A stretch of 64,000 nucleotides of DNA from Intestinimonas massiliensis (ex Afouda et al. 2020) (lineage in GTDB: Bacteria > Bacillota > Clostridia > Oscillospirales > Oscillospiraceae). How positions within the stretch are numbered: position 1 is the stretch's first letter; every line of letters starts with the position of its first letter. Made by a program: the position numbers and the translations under genes. Of this stretch, positions 42,354 through 51,114 are shown one piece after another. Under the pieces are notes generated by a model, which was not told where the DNA came from, ran no database searches, and worked only from the letters and a program-made list of their open reading frames with translations. The stretch spans positions 2,002,957 to 2,066,956 of the forward strand of contig NZ_LN869529.1 of assembly GCF_001244995.1 (NCBI RefSeq). Reading direction: 5' to 3'.

Positions 42354-43928
42354 ATGAAGAATTTTGTGGGACGCGACATCCCGGATTGCCTGCTCGCCGG
42401 CGGCCGTGAGGTCTATCAGGGCAAAAACGCCAAGGACGGCGTCTATTTTACCAAGGCCGGGCCCCGGGTCCGGCGCTGTGAGAAGCCGGTGGAGACCAAG
42501 GTGGTCCCCACCCTGAAGGAGGCTCTGCTCCGCTGCGGCGCCCACGATGGCATGACGGTCTCCTTCCACCACCACCTGCGGGACGGCGACTACGTGGTGA
42601 ACCTGACCGTGGCCACTCTCTTTGAAGAGCTGGGGCTAAAGGACATCACCATCGCCGCCACCTCGCTGGGCAGTGCCCACGACCCGGTGGCCGAGTATAT
42701 CCGCCAGGGCAAGGTGGTGGGCATCCAGACCAGCGGCATCCGGGGCAAGGTGGGGGAGGCGGTCTCCCGCGGGGAGCTGAAGACCCCCGCCGTCATCCGC
42801 AGCCACGGTGGCCGCCCCCGGGCCATCGAGGCCGGGGAGCTCCACATCGACATCGCCTTTGTGGCGGCTCCCACCGCCGATTCCATGGGCAACTGCCGGG
42901 GCGTGGGCGGCAAGAGCGACTGCGGCTCCCTGGGTTACGCCATGACCGATGCCCGCTTTGCCGACCACGTGGTGGTGGTCACCGACACCCTGGTCCCCTT
43001 CCCCAACTACCCGGCCAGCGTGGAGGCCATCGACGTGGACTGCGTGGTGGTGGTGGACTCCATCGGGGACCCCAAAAAGATCGCCAGCGCCGCCGCCCGG
43101 ATGACCGAGAACCCCCGGGACCTGATGATGGCGGAGAGCGCCGCCCGGGTCATGGCCGCCACCCCCTATTTCCGGGACGGCTTCTCCTTCCAGACCGGCG
43201 TGGGCGGCCCCTCCCTGGCGGTGAACCGCTTCCTCACCCCCCTCATGGAGGAGCGCGGCATCCAAATGGGCTGGGCCATCGGCGGCATCTGCACCTCCAT
43301 GGTGGAGATGCTCAAGCAGGGCCTGGTGGGCCAGATCATCGACGTGCAGGACTTTGACCTGGGGGCCGTGGAGAGCATCCACCGTACCCCCGGCCACTAC
43401 GAGATGAGCGCCAGCCAGTACGCCAACCCCGCCAACAAGGGGGCCTTCGTCAACCGTCTGGACTTCGTCATCCTCTCCGCCCTGGAGATCGACGTGGACT
43501 TCAACGTCAACGTGCTCACCGGCTCGGACGGCGTGCTGCGGGGCGCCCCCGGCGGCCACCCGGACACCGCCGCCGGCAGCAAGTGCTGTATCATTGTCAC
43601 GCCGCTGGTCCGGGGCCGGATGGCTACGGTGTGCGACCATGTGGTGACGGTCACCACCCCCGGCGACTGCGTGGACGTGCTGGTCACCGACTACGGCGTA
43701 GCCGTCAACCCCCTCCGGGCCGACCTCATCGCCTGCCTGGACGCGGCGGGCATTCCCCACGTGACCATCCAATCCCTGCGGGACCGGGCCTACGGCATCG
43801 TGGGCGTCCCGGACGAGCTCCAGTGGCAGGACAAGGTGGTGGCCGTGGTGGAGGCCCGGGACGGCACCATCCTGGATGTGGTCCGGCAGATCAAGCCCTA
43901 CACCTTCGACGGGACCGCCACGCCCTGA
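42354..43928 (+). CDS. citF: Citrate lyase alpha subunit (citrate:acetyl-ACP transferase)
   Basis: A 524-residue CoA-transferase-fold subunit that swaps citrate for acetate on the acyl carrier protein. The N-terminus NFVGRDIPDCLLAGGREVYQG, then DGMTVSFHHHLRDGDYVVN, IQTSGIRGKVGEAVSRGEL, GNCRGVGGKSDCGSLGYAMTDARFA and GSDGVLRGAPGGHPDTAAGSKC match the family along its length. With citD and citE it completes the lyase. The gene starts one base after the citE stop with GGGAG upstream. Confidence 0.96.
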   Translation: MKNFVGRDIPDCLLAGGREVYQGKNAKDGVYFTKAGPRVRRCEKPVETKVVPTLKEALLRCGAHDGMTVSFHHHLRDGDYVVNLTVATLFEELGLKDITIAATSLGSAHDPVAEYIRQGKVVGIQTSGIRGKVGEAVSRGELKTPAVIRSHGGRPRAIEAGELHIDIAFVAAPTADSMGNCRGVGGKSDCGSLGYAMTDARFADHVVVVTDTLVPFPNYPASVEAIDVDCVVVVDSIGDPKKIASAAARMTENPRDLMMAESAARVMAATPYFRDGFSFQTGVGGPSLAVNRFLTPLMEERGIQMGWAIGGICTSMVEMLKQGLVGQIIDVQDFDLGAVESIHRTPGHYEMSASQYANPANKGAFVNRLDFVILSALEIDVDFNVNVLTGSDGVLRGAPGGHPDTAAGSKCCIIVTPLVRGRMATVCDHVVTVTTPGDCVDVLVTDYGVAVNPLRADLIACLDAAGIPHVTIQSLRDRAYGIVGVPDELQWQDKVVAVVEARDGTILDVVRQIKPYTFDGTATP

Positions 43929-43964
43929 TTTTGGATTTTACGCGCTGAGACGCGGGAGGGTTCG

Positions 43965-44966
43965 ATGGACGATATCACGCTGAGACAACTGGACCGGCGG
44001 GACCCCGCCGCCGCTGCGGAGTGGCGCCGCCTGCTGGAGCAGGAGGGCATCCACGAAGACCCCCACCTGGACTACACCGCGGGCGTCTATGACCGGCATG
44101 AGCGGCTGGTGGCCACCGGCTCCTGCTTCCGCAATACGCTGCGCTGCTTTGCCGTGGACGGGGCCCACCGGGGCGAGGGGCTGCTGAACACTGTGGTCTC
44201 CCACCTGGTGGAATATCAGTATGGCCGGGGCAACTGCCATCTGCTGCTGCACACCAAATGCTGCAACCTCCCCGTCTTCCGGGACCTGGGCTTTCACGAG
44301 ATTGCCCGGGTGGAGGGCCAGGTGGTCTTCCTGGAGAACCGCCCCCACGGCTTCGAGAGCTATCTCAGCCGGCTGCAGCAGGGCCATGGCCGGCAGGCCG
44401 CCATCGTCATGAACGCCAACCCATTTACCCTGGGCCACCGGCGGCTGGTGGAGACGGCCTGCCGGGAAAATGACACCGTCCACCTGTTCCTCGTCTCCGA
44501 GGACGTGTCCCAGTTCTCCTTCTCCGTGCGCAAACAATTAGTGGAGCAGGGCACCCGTGACCTGCACAACCTCATCTTCCATGAGACGGGCAGCTACCTC
44601 ATCTCCACCGCTGTGTTTCCCTCCTACTTTTTTCCCAGCAGCGAAGCGATCACCCAGATCCAGGCCGCCCTGGACTGTAAGGTGTTCCTGCGCATCGCCC
44701 AGGCCCTGGACGTCACCTCCCGCTACGTGGGCCAGGAGCCCTTCAGCCCTACCACCGCCGTCTACAACGAGATGCTCCGCCGCATCCTGCCGGAGCACGG
44801 CGTGACCCTGCGGGAGATCCCCCGCTTCTCCGCCGACAACACGGTCATCAGCGCCTCCAAGGTGCGCAGCCTGCTCTCAGAGCCCCAAAGTCAGGCTTCC
44901 AGGCTCATCAAGCTGCTGCCCCCCACCACCTATCAGTATCTGGCCGGAGCACATTTAATCAAATAG
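43965..44966 (+). CDS. citC: [Citrate (pro-3S)-lyase] ligase
   Basis: A 333-residue enzyme that activates citrate lyase by acetylating its prosthetic thiol with ATP and acetate. Residues about 1-135 form a GNAT-like domain (VDGAHRGEGLLNTVVSHLVEYQYGRG), residues about 145-333 an adenylyl/nucleotidyl transferase domain with NANPFTLGHRRLVE (HxGH-type) and FSADNTVISASKVRSLL (the late ISAS-K motif). It follows citF by 36 bp. No citrate transporter or oxaloacetate decarboxylase is encoded next to the cluster, so citrate entry must be served elsewhere. Confidence 0.93.
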   Translation: MDDITLRQLDRRDPAAAAEWRRLLEQEGIHEDPHLDYTAGVYDRHERLVATGSCFRNTLRCFAVDGAHRGEGLLNTVVSHLVEYQYGRGNCHLLLHTKCCNLPVFRDLGFHEIARVEGQVVFLENRPHGFESYLSRLQQGHGRQAAIVMNANPFTLGHRRLVETACRENDTVHLFLVSEDVSQFSFSVRKQLVEQGTRDLHNLIFHETGSYLISTAVFPSYFFPSSEAITQIQAALDCKVFLRIAQALDVTSRYVGQEPFSPTTAVYNEMLRRILPEHGVTLREIPRFSADNTVISASKVRSLLSEPQSQASRLIKLLPPTTYQYLAGAHLIK

Positions 44967-45020
44967 CCCCGGCGGGTTTTTCTGCGCATTTGGGGCATCC
45001 TGGGAGTGGAGGTGATCGCC

Positions 45021-45257
45021 ATGCCCCTGACCAACGTCCATTTCCACCTGCCTGCCCTGCCGGAGCCTTCCACCCGTCAGGTCCAGCAGGAGCTGTTGGC
45101 CATGCCCGGCGTGCTGGAGGTCCGGCTCGACCAGAGCTCCGGCGACCTGGCCGTCCGCTACGACACCGGCGGCACCAGCCGGGAGCTCATTCGGGAGCGG
45201 CTGAACCGACTGGGCTGTTTCTTCGTTCAGACCAGCCTGGAGCAGCTTACCAGTTAG
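45021..45257 (+). CDS. Small ferredoxin-fold protein resembling a heavy-metal-associated domain without CxxC
   Basis: A 78-residue protein with pattern beta-alpha-beta-beta-alpha-beta: NVHFHLPALPEPSTRQVQQELLAMPGVLEVRLDQSSGDLAVRYDTGGTSRELIRERLNRLG. This is the shape of heavy-metal-associated (HMA) domains, in which the second strand carries PGVxxVxVD, but the metal-binding CxxC is missing. ATG 45021 has a full GGAGGTGATC site six bases upstream; the alternative GTG at 45006 would put that site inside the gene. Function unknown; perhaps a protein-interaction relative of copper chaperones. Confidence 0.65.
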   Translation: MPLTNVHFHLPALPEPSTRQVQQELLAMPGVLEVRLDQSSGDLAVRYDTGGTSRELIRERLNRLGCFFVQTSLEQLTS

Positions 45258-45263
45258 CCGTCC

Positions 45264-45307
45264 AAAAAGAGACCGCCTGCGCCTCAAGGCGCAGGCGGTC
45301 TCTTTTT
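45264..45307. terminator. Bidirectional terminator
   Basis: AAAAAGAGACCGCCTGCGCC, then TCAA, then the full complement ending in TTTTT. It is shared by the small ORF and the MATE gene. Confidence 0.95.
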
Positions 45308-46727
45308 ATGTATCTGCGCTCCGGCTCGGCGTTTCCTCCCGCTGATAGCGGGCCACAGTAACGTCATTGATCCAGGCGCGGGACCGGAAGCGCCCCACGC
45401 CAAAGCCGAATTTACTTACCTGCTCCATGGTGATGCCGATGTAGACCCAGAAAATCCCCCACTTCAGCGCCAGCCCGAACAGGGCGGCCAGGGGGAGGGC
45501 CACCGCCCACAGGGGCAGAATGTCGATGCGCATAGCGGTCCGGACGTCGCCGCCACCCCGGAGGACTCCCACAATGTTGGTGGAGTTGAAGGCCCGCAGG
45601 GCCAGCGTAGTCCCGGTAAAGGTGAGCATCATGGTGGCGATGCCCGCCGACCGTGCGGACAGGTCGAAGATAGGGTAGACCCACACCGGCAGGAGGAAGT
45701 GGGCGGCCAGCACCAACAGCCCCCCCAGTACACCCCCGCACAGAAGGGCCAGGGTGTTCATGGTGGCCCCCACCTCGTAGACCGTATCCCGCCGCCCCGC
45801 GCCGATCTCCCGTCCCACGATGATGGCGGTGGAACCAGCCACGGCAAAGATGGCCACCGAGCAGATGTCCTCGATGTTGCCCGCCAGGGCACGGGCGGCC
45901 AGGATGGCGGCACTTCCCTCCATGTGGCCCATGATCACTTTATATAAGGTAGTGCCCAGGCCCCACATGGTCTCGTTGAGCACCACGGGGCTGGAGTAGC
46001 GCACGAACTTTCCCACCAGCTCCCTGCTGGGCCGGAGCAGCAGGGCAAACTGCAGCCGGAAGCGCCGGTTGGTCAGAGCGTAGATTGCCATAGCCACAAA
46101 CTCCACCACCCGGGACGTCAGGGTGGCGACCGCAGCGCCCACCACGCCCAGCGCCGGGGCCCCCAGATTGCCAAAGATCAGCACCCAGTTGAGAAAGGTG
46201 TTGGTGCACATGGAGATGGAGAAGATGATGAGCCCCAGCTTGGGGTTCTCCATACTGCGGTGGGCCCCCACGTAGACCCCGGTGATGCTGTTGAGAATGT
46301 AGGAGGGGCCCACGATGCGGGCGTAGTCGGCGGCGATCTCCACCAGGGCGGCGTCGTTCACCAGCAGACCCATAAGCGGGCGTGGAAAGGCCATCATCAC
46401 CAGGGCAAAGAGAATGGAGATGGCCCCCGCCACATAGCAGCCGATGCCGATGACCCGATTGATGTTCTCCCGGTCACCCTTGCCCCAATATTGGCTGATG
46501 AGGACGGAGGAGCCACTCTGCAGGCCGAAAATGACCAGTTGGATGACGAACACCGGCATGTTGGCGGTGGTGACCGCCGCCAAGGGGGTCTCGCCCAGCA
46601 TCCCTACCATCAGGGTATCGACGAGGCCCAGAGACGTGGTGACCAGATTCTGCAGGATAATGGGGATGGCCAGGATCACCACGTCTTTGTAGAAGGCCCT
46701 CCCGCGTCTCATATAGTGGAACATCAT
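45306..46727 (-). CDS. MATE family efflux transporter
   Basis: A 473-residue transporter with 12 predicted helices in two halves, starting FYKDVVILAIPIILQNLVTTSLGLVDTLMVGMLGETPLAAVTTAN, with SVLISQYWGKGD in the first half and STAIIVGREIGAG in the second. Members export drugs or cationic metabolites with Na+ or H+. The start codon shares one base with the stop of the cysteine desulfurase gene (TAATG), which means coupled translation. The C-terminal tail after helix 12 (FGFGVGRFRSRAWINDVTVAR) is normal for clostridial members. Confidence 0.93.
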   Translation of the reverse strand: MMFHYMRRGRAFYKDVVILAIPIILQNLVTTSLGLVDTLMVGMLGETPLAAVTTANMPVFVIQLVIFGLQSGSSVLISQYWGKGDRENINRVIGIGCYVAGAISILFALVMMAFPRPLMGLLVNDAALVEIAADYARIVGPSYILNSITGVYVGAHRSMENPKLGLIIFSISMCTNTFLNWVLIFGNLGAPALGVVGAAVATLTSRVVEFVAMAIYALTNRRFRLQFALLLRPSRELVGKFVRYSSPVVLNETMWGLGTTLYKVIMGHMEGSAAILAARALAGNIEDICSVAIFAVAGSTAIIVGREIGAGRRDTVYEVGATMNTLALLCGGVLGGLLVLAAHFLLPVWVYPIFDLSARSAGIATMMLTFTGTTLALRAFNSTNIVGVLRGGGDVRTAMRIDILPLWAVALPLAALFGLALKWGIFWVYIGITMEQVSKFGFGVGRFRSRAWINDVTVARYQREETPSRSADT

Positions 46728-47863
46728 TACCTCACTGCAATGCGATTTTTTTGAATCTCGGCCAGTGCGTCGGCCAGAGCCTCAGCGTCCCGGCGGGTGC
46801 TGTCCGGCCCGAAAGAGACCCGCAGCACCCCCATCAGCTCCTGCTTGCTCAGGCCCAGGGCGGCAAAGACATGGCTGGGCTTCCCCCGATGGCAGGCCGA
46901 GCCGGAGGACACGCAGATGCCCCGGTCGCTCAGGTCCCGCACCAGCATCTCGCTGGGGTAGCCCGGCAGGCTCACCGCGCAGATGTGGGGGGCATCCCCC
47001 GCGCTGATTACCCGGAGGCCCTCCACTTGGGCCCGGAGCCGCTCCAGAGCGTACTCCTTCACATCGGCTATGTGCCGGATGGCCTTCTCCCCGCCCCAGG
47101 CCCGGCAGGCCGCCGCCAAGGCCGCGATCTGGGCCGTGGGCTCGGTGCCGGAGCGCAGCCCGCCCTCCTGCCCGCCGCCGGGGAGCAGAGGCTTCCACTT
47201 GGAAATCCGCTCCTTTTTGATATACAGGGCCCCGATGCCCTTGGGGGCCCGGACCTTGTGGCCGCTGATGGTCACCAGGTCGGCGCCCAGACCCCGGGGG
47301 GTGAAGGGCACCTTTAAAAAGCCCTGCACCGCGTCGGTGTGGAGCAAGGCTGGGCATTGGGTCCGCCGGATGGCCTCCGCCGCCGCCTTCACGGGCTGGA
47401 TGGTCCCCAGCTCATTGTTCACCAGCATCACCGACACCAGCACCGTGTCCGGCCGCAGGGCGGCGGAGAGCTCCTCCGGGTCAATGTGCCCGGTCCGGTC
47501 CGGTCGGAGCCGGGTCACCTCATAGCCCTGCTCCTCCAGCTCCCGGATGGGCTCCAGCACGGCGGCGTGCTCGATGGCGGTGGTGACGATGTGCTTTCCC
47601 TTGTGCCGGTTGTACCGCACCGCCCCCCGCACAGCCCAATTGTCCCCCTCGGTGCCGCAGGAGGTGAAGAACAGCTCCTCCGGCGCGCAGCCCAGGGTGT
47701 CCGCCACCGTCTGCCGGTCCTCCCGGAGCCGGGCGGCCGCCCGTCCTCCCCAGGCATAACGCGAGGAGGGATTGCCGAACTCCTCCGTCATGACCTCCAG
47801 GGCGGCCCGGGCCGCCTGGGGACACACCTGTGTCGTAGCCGCATTGTCCAGATAAACCAGCAT
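46727..47863 (-). CDS. Cysteine desulfurase, NifS/IscS type
   Basis: A 378-residue PLP enzyme releasing sulfur from cysteine. N-terminal YLDNAATT, His99 in TTAIEHAAVL, PLP Lys203 in SGHKVRAPKG, LRSGT and the active-site Cys324 in SSGSACHRGKPSH. The short loop between SSGSAC and the following helix suggests the group II-like or NifS-like clostridial type. No iscU or thiI gene is adjacent, which leaves open whether it serves Fe-S or tRNA thiolation. It is upstream of, and one base overlapping, the MATE gene. Confidence 0.93.
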   Translation of the reverse strand: MLVYLDNAATTQVCPQAARAALEVMTEEFGNPSSRYAWGGRAAARLREDRQTVADTLGCAPEELFFTSCGTEGDNWAVRGAVRYNRHKGKHIVTTAIEHAAVLEPIRELEEQGYEVTRLRPDRTGHIDPEELSAALRPDTVLVSVMLVNNELGTIQPVKAAAEAIRRTQCPALLHTDAVQGFLKVPFTPRGLGADLVTISGHKVRAPKGIGALYIKKERISKWKPLLPGGGQEGGLRSGTEPTAQIAALAAACRAWGGEKAIRHIADVKEYALERLRAQVEGLRVISAGDAPHICAVSLPGYPSEMLVRDLSDRGICVSSGSACHRGKPSHVFAALGLSKQELMGVLRVSFGPDSTRRDAEALADALAEIQKNRIAVR

Positions 47864-47962
47864 GTTTCTGCCCCTCCCACGTTGTTCACGTTCCGATATT
47901 GTATGTCAAAGCCAGTGGGAAGTCAACCCCGCCAAAATTCCCTCTTATTCACTAGGATTTTG

Positions 47963-47991
47963 TTGACAAGTCCCCGTCGGAACGCTATACT
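47963..47991 (+). promoter_or_regulatory. Strong sigma-A promoter of the flavoprotein gene
   Basis: TTGACA (47963-47968), 17-bp spacer, TATACT (47986-47991), 60 bp before the ATG. Confidence 0.85.
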
Positions 47992-48050
47992 GAAAGGCGA
48001 AAAGTGTGCGGTCCGGCCGCAAATCCTGACTTTTGGAAAGGAAATCTGCT

Positions 48051-49421
48051 ATGAGCGCCATCAAGCTGCGTGAGGGTATCTGGTCCGTCGGCATTCTGAA
48101 TCCCGCCCTGCGGGTATTTGACATCGTCATGGAGTCCAAATACGGCACCTCCTACAATGCCTATCTGCTCACCGGAGAGAAAAACGTCCTCATCGAAACC
48201 GTCCACCTGGACTATTGGGACGAGTTTGTGTCCAACGTGGAGGAGGTCCTCCCCCTGGAACAGGTGGACTACCTGATCATGAACCACACCGAGCCCGACC
48301 ACTCCGGCAGCGTGGCCCGGCTGCTGGAACGCTGCCCCAATCTGACGGTGCTGTGCACCACCTCGGCCAAGAAGTTCCTCACCGCCATCGCCAACCGGGC
48401 GCTCCCCTGCCGGGTGGTGAAGGATGGAGACACCCTGGACCTGGGCAATAAGGTCCTCCACTTCCTCACCGCTCCCCTGCTCCACTGGCCCGATTCCATG
48501 TTCACCTGGGACCCGGCGGACCGAACCCTGTTCACCTGTGACTTCCTGGGGGCCCACTTCTGCGAGCCCACCATGAAGGACACCGGCATCCACCCCGTCT
48601 ACCGGAATGCCTACGAGGGGGAGCTGCGCTACTATTTTGACTGCATCTTCGGGCCCTTCAAGCCCAGCGTTCTGGCCGGACTGGACAAGATGCCCGCCGA
48701 GGCCGAGCTGGTCTGCCCCAGCCACGGCCCCGTCCTCACCGAGACCCTGGCCCATGCCAAGGAGCGCTACCGCGCCTGGAGCACCCCCGCCCCCAAGTCC
48801 GGCCCCACCGCCGCCGTGCTCTACTGCTCGGCTTACGGCTGCACCAAGGCGCTGGCCGAGGCCGCCGCCCGGGCCCTGGCGGACGAGGGCTTTCAAGTCA
48901 CCGCCGCCGATCTGGTCTATGACGCCGCCGACGTATCCGGTCTGGTCAACGGCTGCGACGTGGTCCTCTTCGGCGCCCCCACCATCAACCGCAATGCCCC
49001 CGAGGCCATCTGGCACGCCGTCCACGCCGTGGACGCCATCAACACCAAGGGCCGGGCCGCCGGCGCCTTCGGCTCCTTCGGCTGGACCGGCGAGGCCGCC
49101 GACATGCTTCAGGCCCAGCTCGCCCAGTTGAAATTCAAGACCTTGGAAAAGCCCTTCAAGGTCTGCTTCCGGCCCACCGAGGCCGACCTAGCCGCCGTGG
49201 CCGACTACGCCCGGGCCGTGGCCGCCCTGACCGCCCCCGCTAAGCCCGCCGCACCCAAGGCTCAGAAGTATGTCTGCTCCATCTGCGGCTACATCTATGA
49301 CCCGGAACAAGGCGACGCCAAGGGCGGCGTCGCCCCCGGAACCCCCTTCGAGTCCCTCCCCGCCGACTGGGTGTGTCCCCTGTGCCGCATGGGCAGGGAG
49401 ATGTTCAAGCCTGCTCCCTGA
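48051..49421 (+). CDS. A-type flavoprotein fused to rubredoxin (FprA-like)
   Basis: A 456-residue, three-module oxygen- or NO-reducing enzyme. Residues 1-250: metallo-beta-lactamase-like di-iron domain with ligands His79, Glu81, Asp83, His84 (NHTEPDHSG). Residues about 258-395: flavodoxin domain ([40 protein letters not shown]). Residues 406-456: rubredoxin with Cys409, Cys412, Cys442 and Cys445. The fused rubredoxin resembles that of flavorubredoxin and of some clostridial flavodiiron proteins and lets it take electrons directly. It should protect an anaerobe from O2 or NO. The start at ATG 48051 follows AAAGGAAAT. Transcribed alone from a strong promoter, with its own terminator. Confidence 0.95.
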   Translation: MSAIKLREGIWSVGILNPALRVFDIVMESKYGTSYNAYLLTGEKNVLIETVHLDYWDEFVSNVEEVLPLEQVDYLIMNHTEPDHSGSVARLLERCPNLTVLCTTSAKKFLTAIANRALPCRVVKDGDTLDLGNKVLHFLTAPLLHWPDSMFTWDPADRTLFTCDFLGAHFCEPTMKDTGIHPVYRNAYEGELRYYFDCIFGPFKPSVLAGLDKMPAEAELVCPSHGPVLTETLAHAKERYRAWSTPAPKSGPTAAVLYCSAYGCTKALAEAAARALADEGFQVTAADLVYDAADVSGLVNGCDVVLFGAPTINRNAPEAIWHAVHAVDAINTKGRAAGAFGSFGWTGEAADMLQAQLAQLKFKTLEKPFKVCFRPTEADLAAVADYARAVAALTAPAKPAAPKAQKYVCSICGYIYDPEQGDAKGGVAPGTPFESLPADWVCPLCRMGREMFKPAP

Positions 49422-49428
49422 CCAATGT

Positions 49429-49464
49429 AAAAAAGCCTGTTCGGATGTCCGAACAGGCTTTTTT
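49429..49464. terminator. Bidirectional terminator
   Basis: AAAAAAGCCTGTTCGGA-TG-TCCGAACAGGCTTTTTT. Confidence 0.95.
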
Positions 49465-50875
49465 ATACCTCTTTCCGCCCATCCCCCAGGATGAGGGCCT
49501 CCCGCTCCTGCCGAGTCAGGCTCCGGTCCCGCAGGCGGTAGAGCCCGCTCCCCAGGGCCGTCAGCCCCAGGGCCAGCAGGTACTCCAGGGGCGTCAGCGC
49601 CCCCGGGCTGAAGGGTAGCAGGATGTTCCCCGCCAGAAAGAGGGCGGCCAGAACACCGAACGCCGCCATGGGCCTCCCGCCGGGCATGCGCACCGGCCGG
49701 GGCAGGTCGGACCGGGTCCGGCGCAGCCGCAGCACCGCCGCCAGGGTCATGACCCACATGACGATGGTGGCCAGGGAGGCCACGTGGATGAGGGGCCGGA
49801 AGAAGAGCTTTCCGGTGAAGGGGGCGGGCAGGACGAAGGCGGCGGCGAACCAGACGCACCGGGTGGGGGTCCCGTACCGGGGGTGGAGCCGCCCGAATCC
49901 GCCGGGGACCAGCTTGGACCGGGCCAGGCCGTAGAGCATCCGGGAGGAGGAGTAGAGGGTGGAGTTCATCACCCCCACCGCCCCCACAAGGGCTGTGGCC
50001 AGGAAGGCCAGGCGCACCGCCGGCCAGCCGGTGATGGACACCAGCACATCGGCAAAGGGGGCGGTGCGGTCCACCGCCGTCCGCCAGGGCAGGTTCCCCG
50101 CCACCGCGGTGGGCACCAGGCACAAAAGGGCGGTGACGATGAGCAGGCAGGTAATCAGGGCGGCTCCCGCCTTCCGCGCGGCGGAGCCGGTGGCGTCGGC
50201 CGCCGCCTTGGCCACCGTCTCCCATCCGGCCACCGAGAACACCAGCATGGACAGCAGGGAGGCCGAACCGCTGAAGTGGAATTCCAGCCCACCGTCGGCG
50301 GCGTAGACCGCCGGGTCGAAGTGGGAGAAGCAGACCGCCAGCCCGGCCAGGCACATGGTGAGCAGCACCACGGTGGCCAGCTTGGCCAGGGAGGCGCACA
50401 GGTCGGCGCCTCGGTACTGGATATAGACAATGGCGCCGGCCAGGGCAAGCTGGCACAGCACATTGGGCAGGGTCACCGAGTGGCCTCCCACCGTATAGAG
50501 CAGCCCCACCCGGCCCAGGGCGGGAAACAGCTCATCCAGCAGGGAGATGGCGGCCAGGTCCACCCAGCAGAAGACGATGGAGTTCATCAGCACCCCCGCC
50601 CAGCCCACCGCAAAGCCCCCGCCGGGGCCGAAGGCGGCGCTGGAGTAGACCACCTCGCCCCCTTGCCGTGGCAGCATGGGGATGGCCTCCATATAGGCAA
50701 AGGCGAAGGGCAGCTCGACGACGATGCACAGGGCAAACGCCACGGCCAGGTTCAGGGGACCTCCCGCCACCTCCAGCCAGGGGCCGGTGAGCAGGAGCCA
50801 GGACGTACCCAGCATACACCCAATGCCCATGGCCACCAGGCCGAAAAAGCTGATGGACTTGTTGCCGTCTCCCAT
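49463..50875 (-). CDS. APC superfamily amino acid permease
   Basis: A 470-residue permease with 12 predicted helices. The first (ISFFGLVAMGIGCMLGTSWL) has the unwound G-x-G-x-x-x-G type segment typical of the fold, and the fifth-sixth helix region (LSMLVFSVAGWETVAKAAADATG) the usual F-x-GWE/GFE. It resembles the YjeM/GadC or amino acid-polyamine group; the substrate is not evident. The 239 bp upstream (50876-51114) contain no recognisable T-box, lysine or S-box motif despite some hairpin potential. Confidence 0.88.
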   Translation of the reverse strand: MGDGNKSISFFGLVAMGIGCMLGTSWLLLTGPWLEVAGGPLNLAVAFALCIVVELPFAFAYMEAIPMLPRQGGEVVYSSAAFGPGGGFAVGWAGVLMNSIVFCWVDLAAISLLDELFPALGRVGLLYTVGGHSVTLPNVLCQLALAGAIVYIQYRGADLCASLAKLATVVLLTMCLAGLAVCFSHFDPAVYAADGGLEFHFSGSASLLSMLVFSVAGWETVAKAAADATGSAARKAGAALITCLLIVTALLCLVPTAVAGNLPWRTAVDRTAPFADVLVSITGWPAVRLAFLATALVGAVGVMNSTLYSSSRMLYGLARSKLVPGGFGRLHPRYGTPTRCVWFAAAFVLPAPFTGKLFFRPLIHVASLATIVMWVMTLAAVLRLRRTRSDLPRPVRMPGGRPMAAFGVLAALFLAGNILLPFSPGALTPLEYLLALGLTALGSGLYRLRDRSLTRQEREALILGDGRKEV

Positions 50876-51114
50876 ATACCGCGCCTCCCTGCCGGGTCTC
50901 CCCAGCCGTGCAGCCGGGTCCCGCCCCGTTCATCACCGCCCAAGGGCGTACCGCGCTGTGTGGTAATCTCTGGAACAGACATAAAAGTTGTATTCGTATG
51001 CCGCGCTCCGGGCCGTTCCGAAGCTGCTCAGGTTCTCCACCCGGATCCGGTATGCAATCCCTGCATCCGCCGGTTGCATGGGGTCATCATGGGTCAGCCC
51101 TCCCTCCCCAGCAT

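Noticed and set aside
50876-51114. Possible T-box or riboswitch before the APC permease
   Set aside because: Some hairpin potential, but no T-box sequence and no lysine or S-box core motif could be found.
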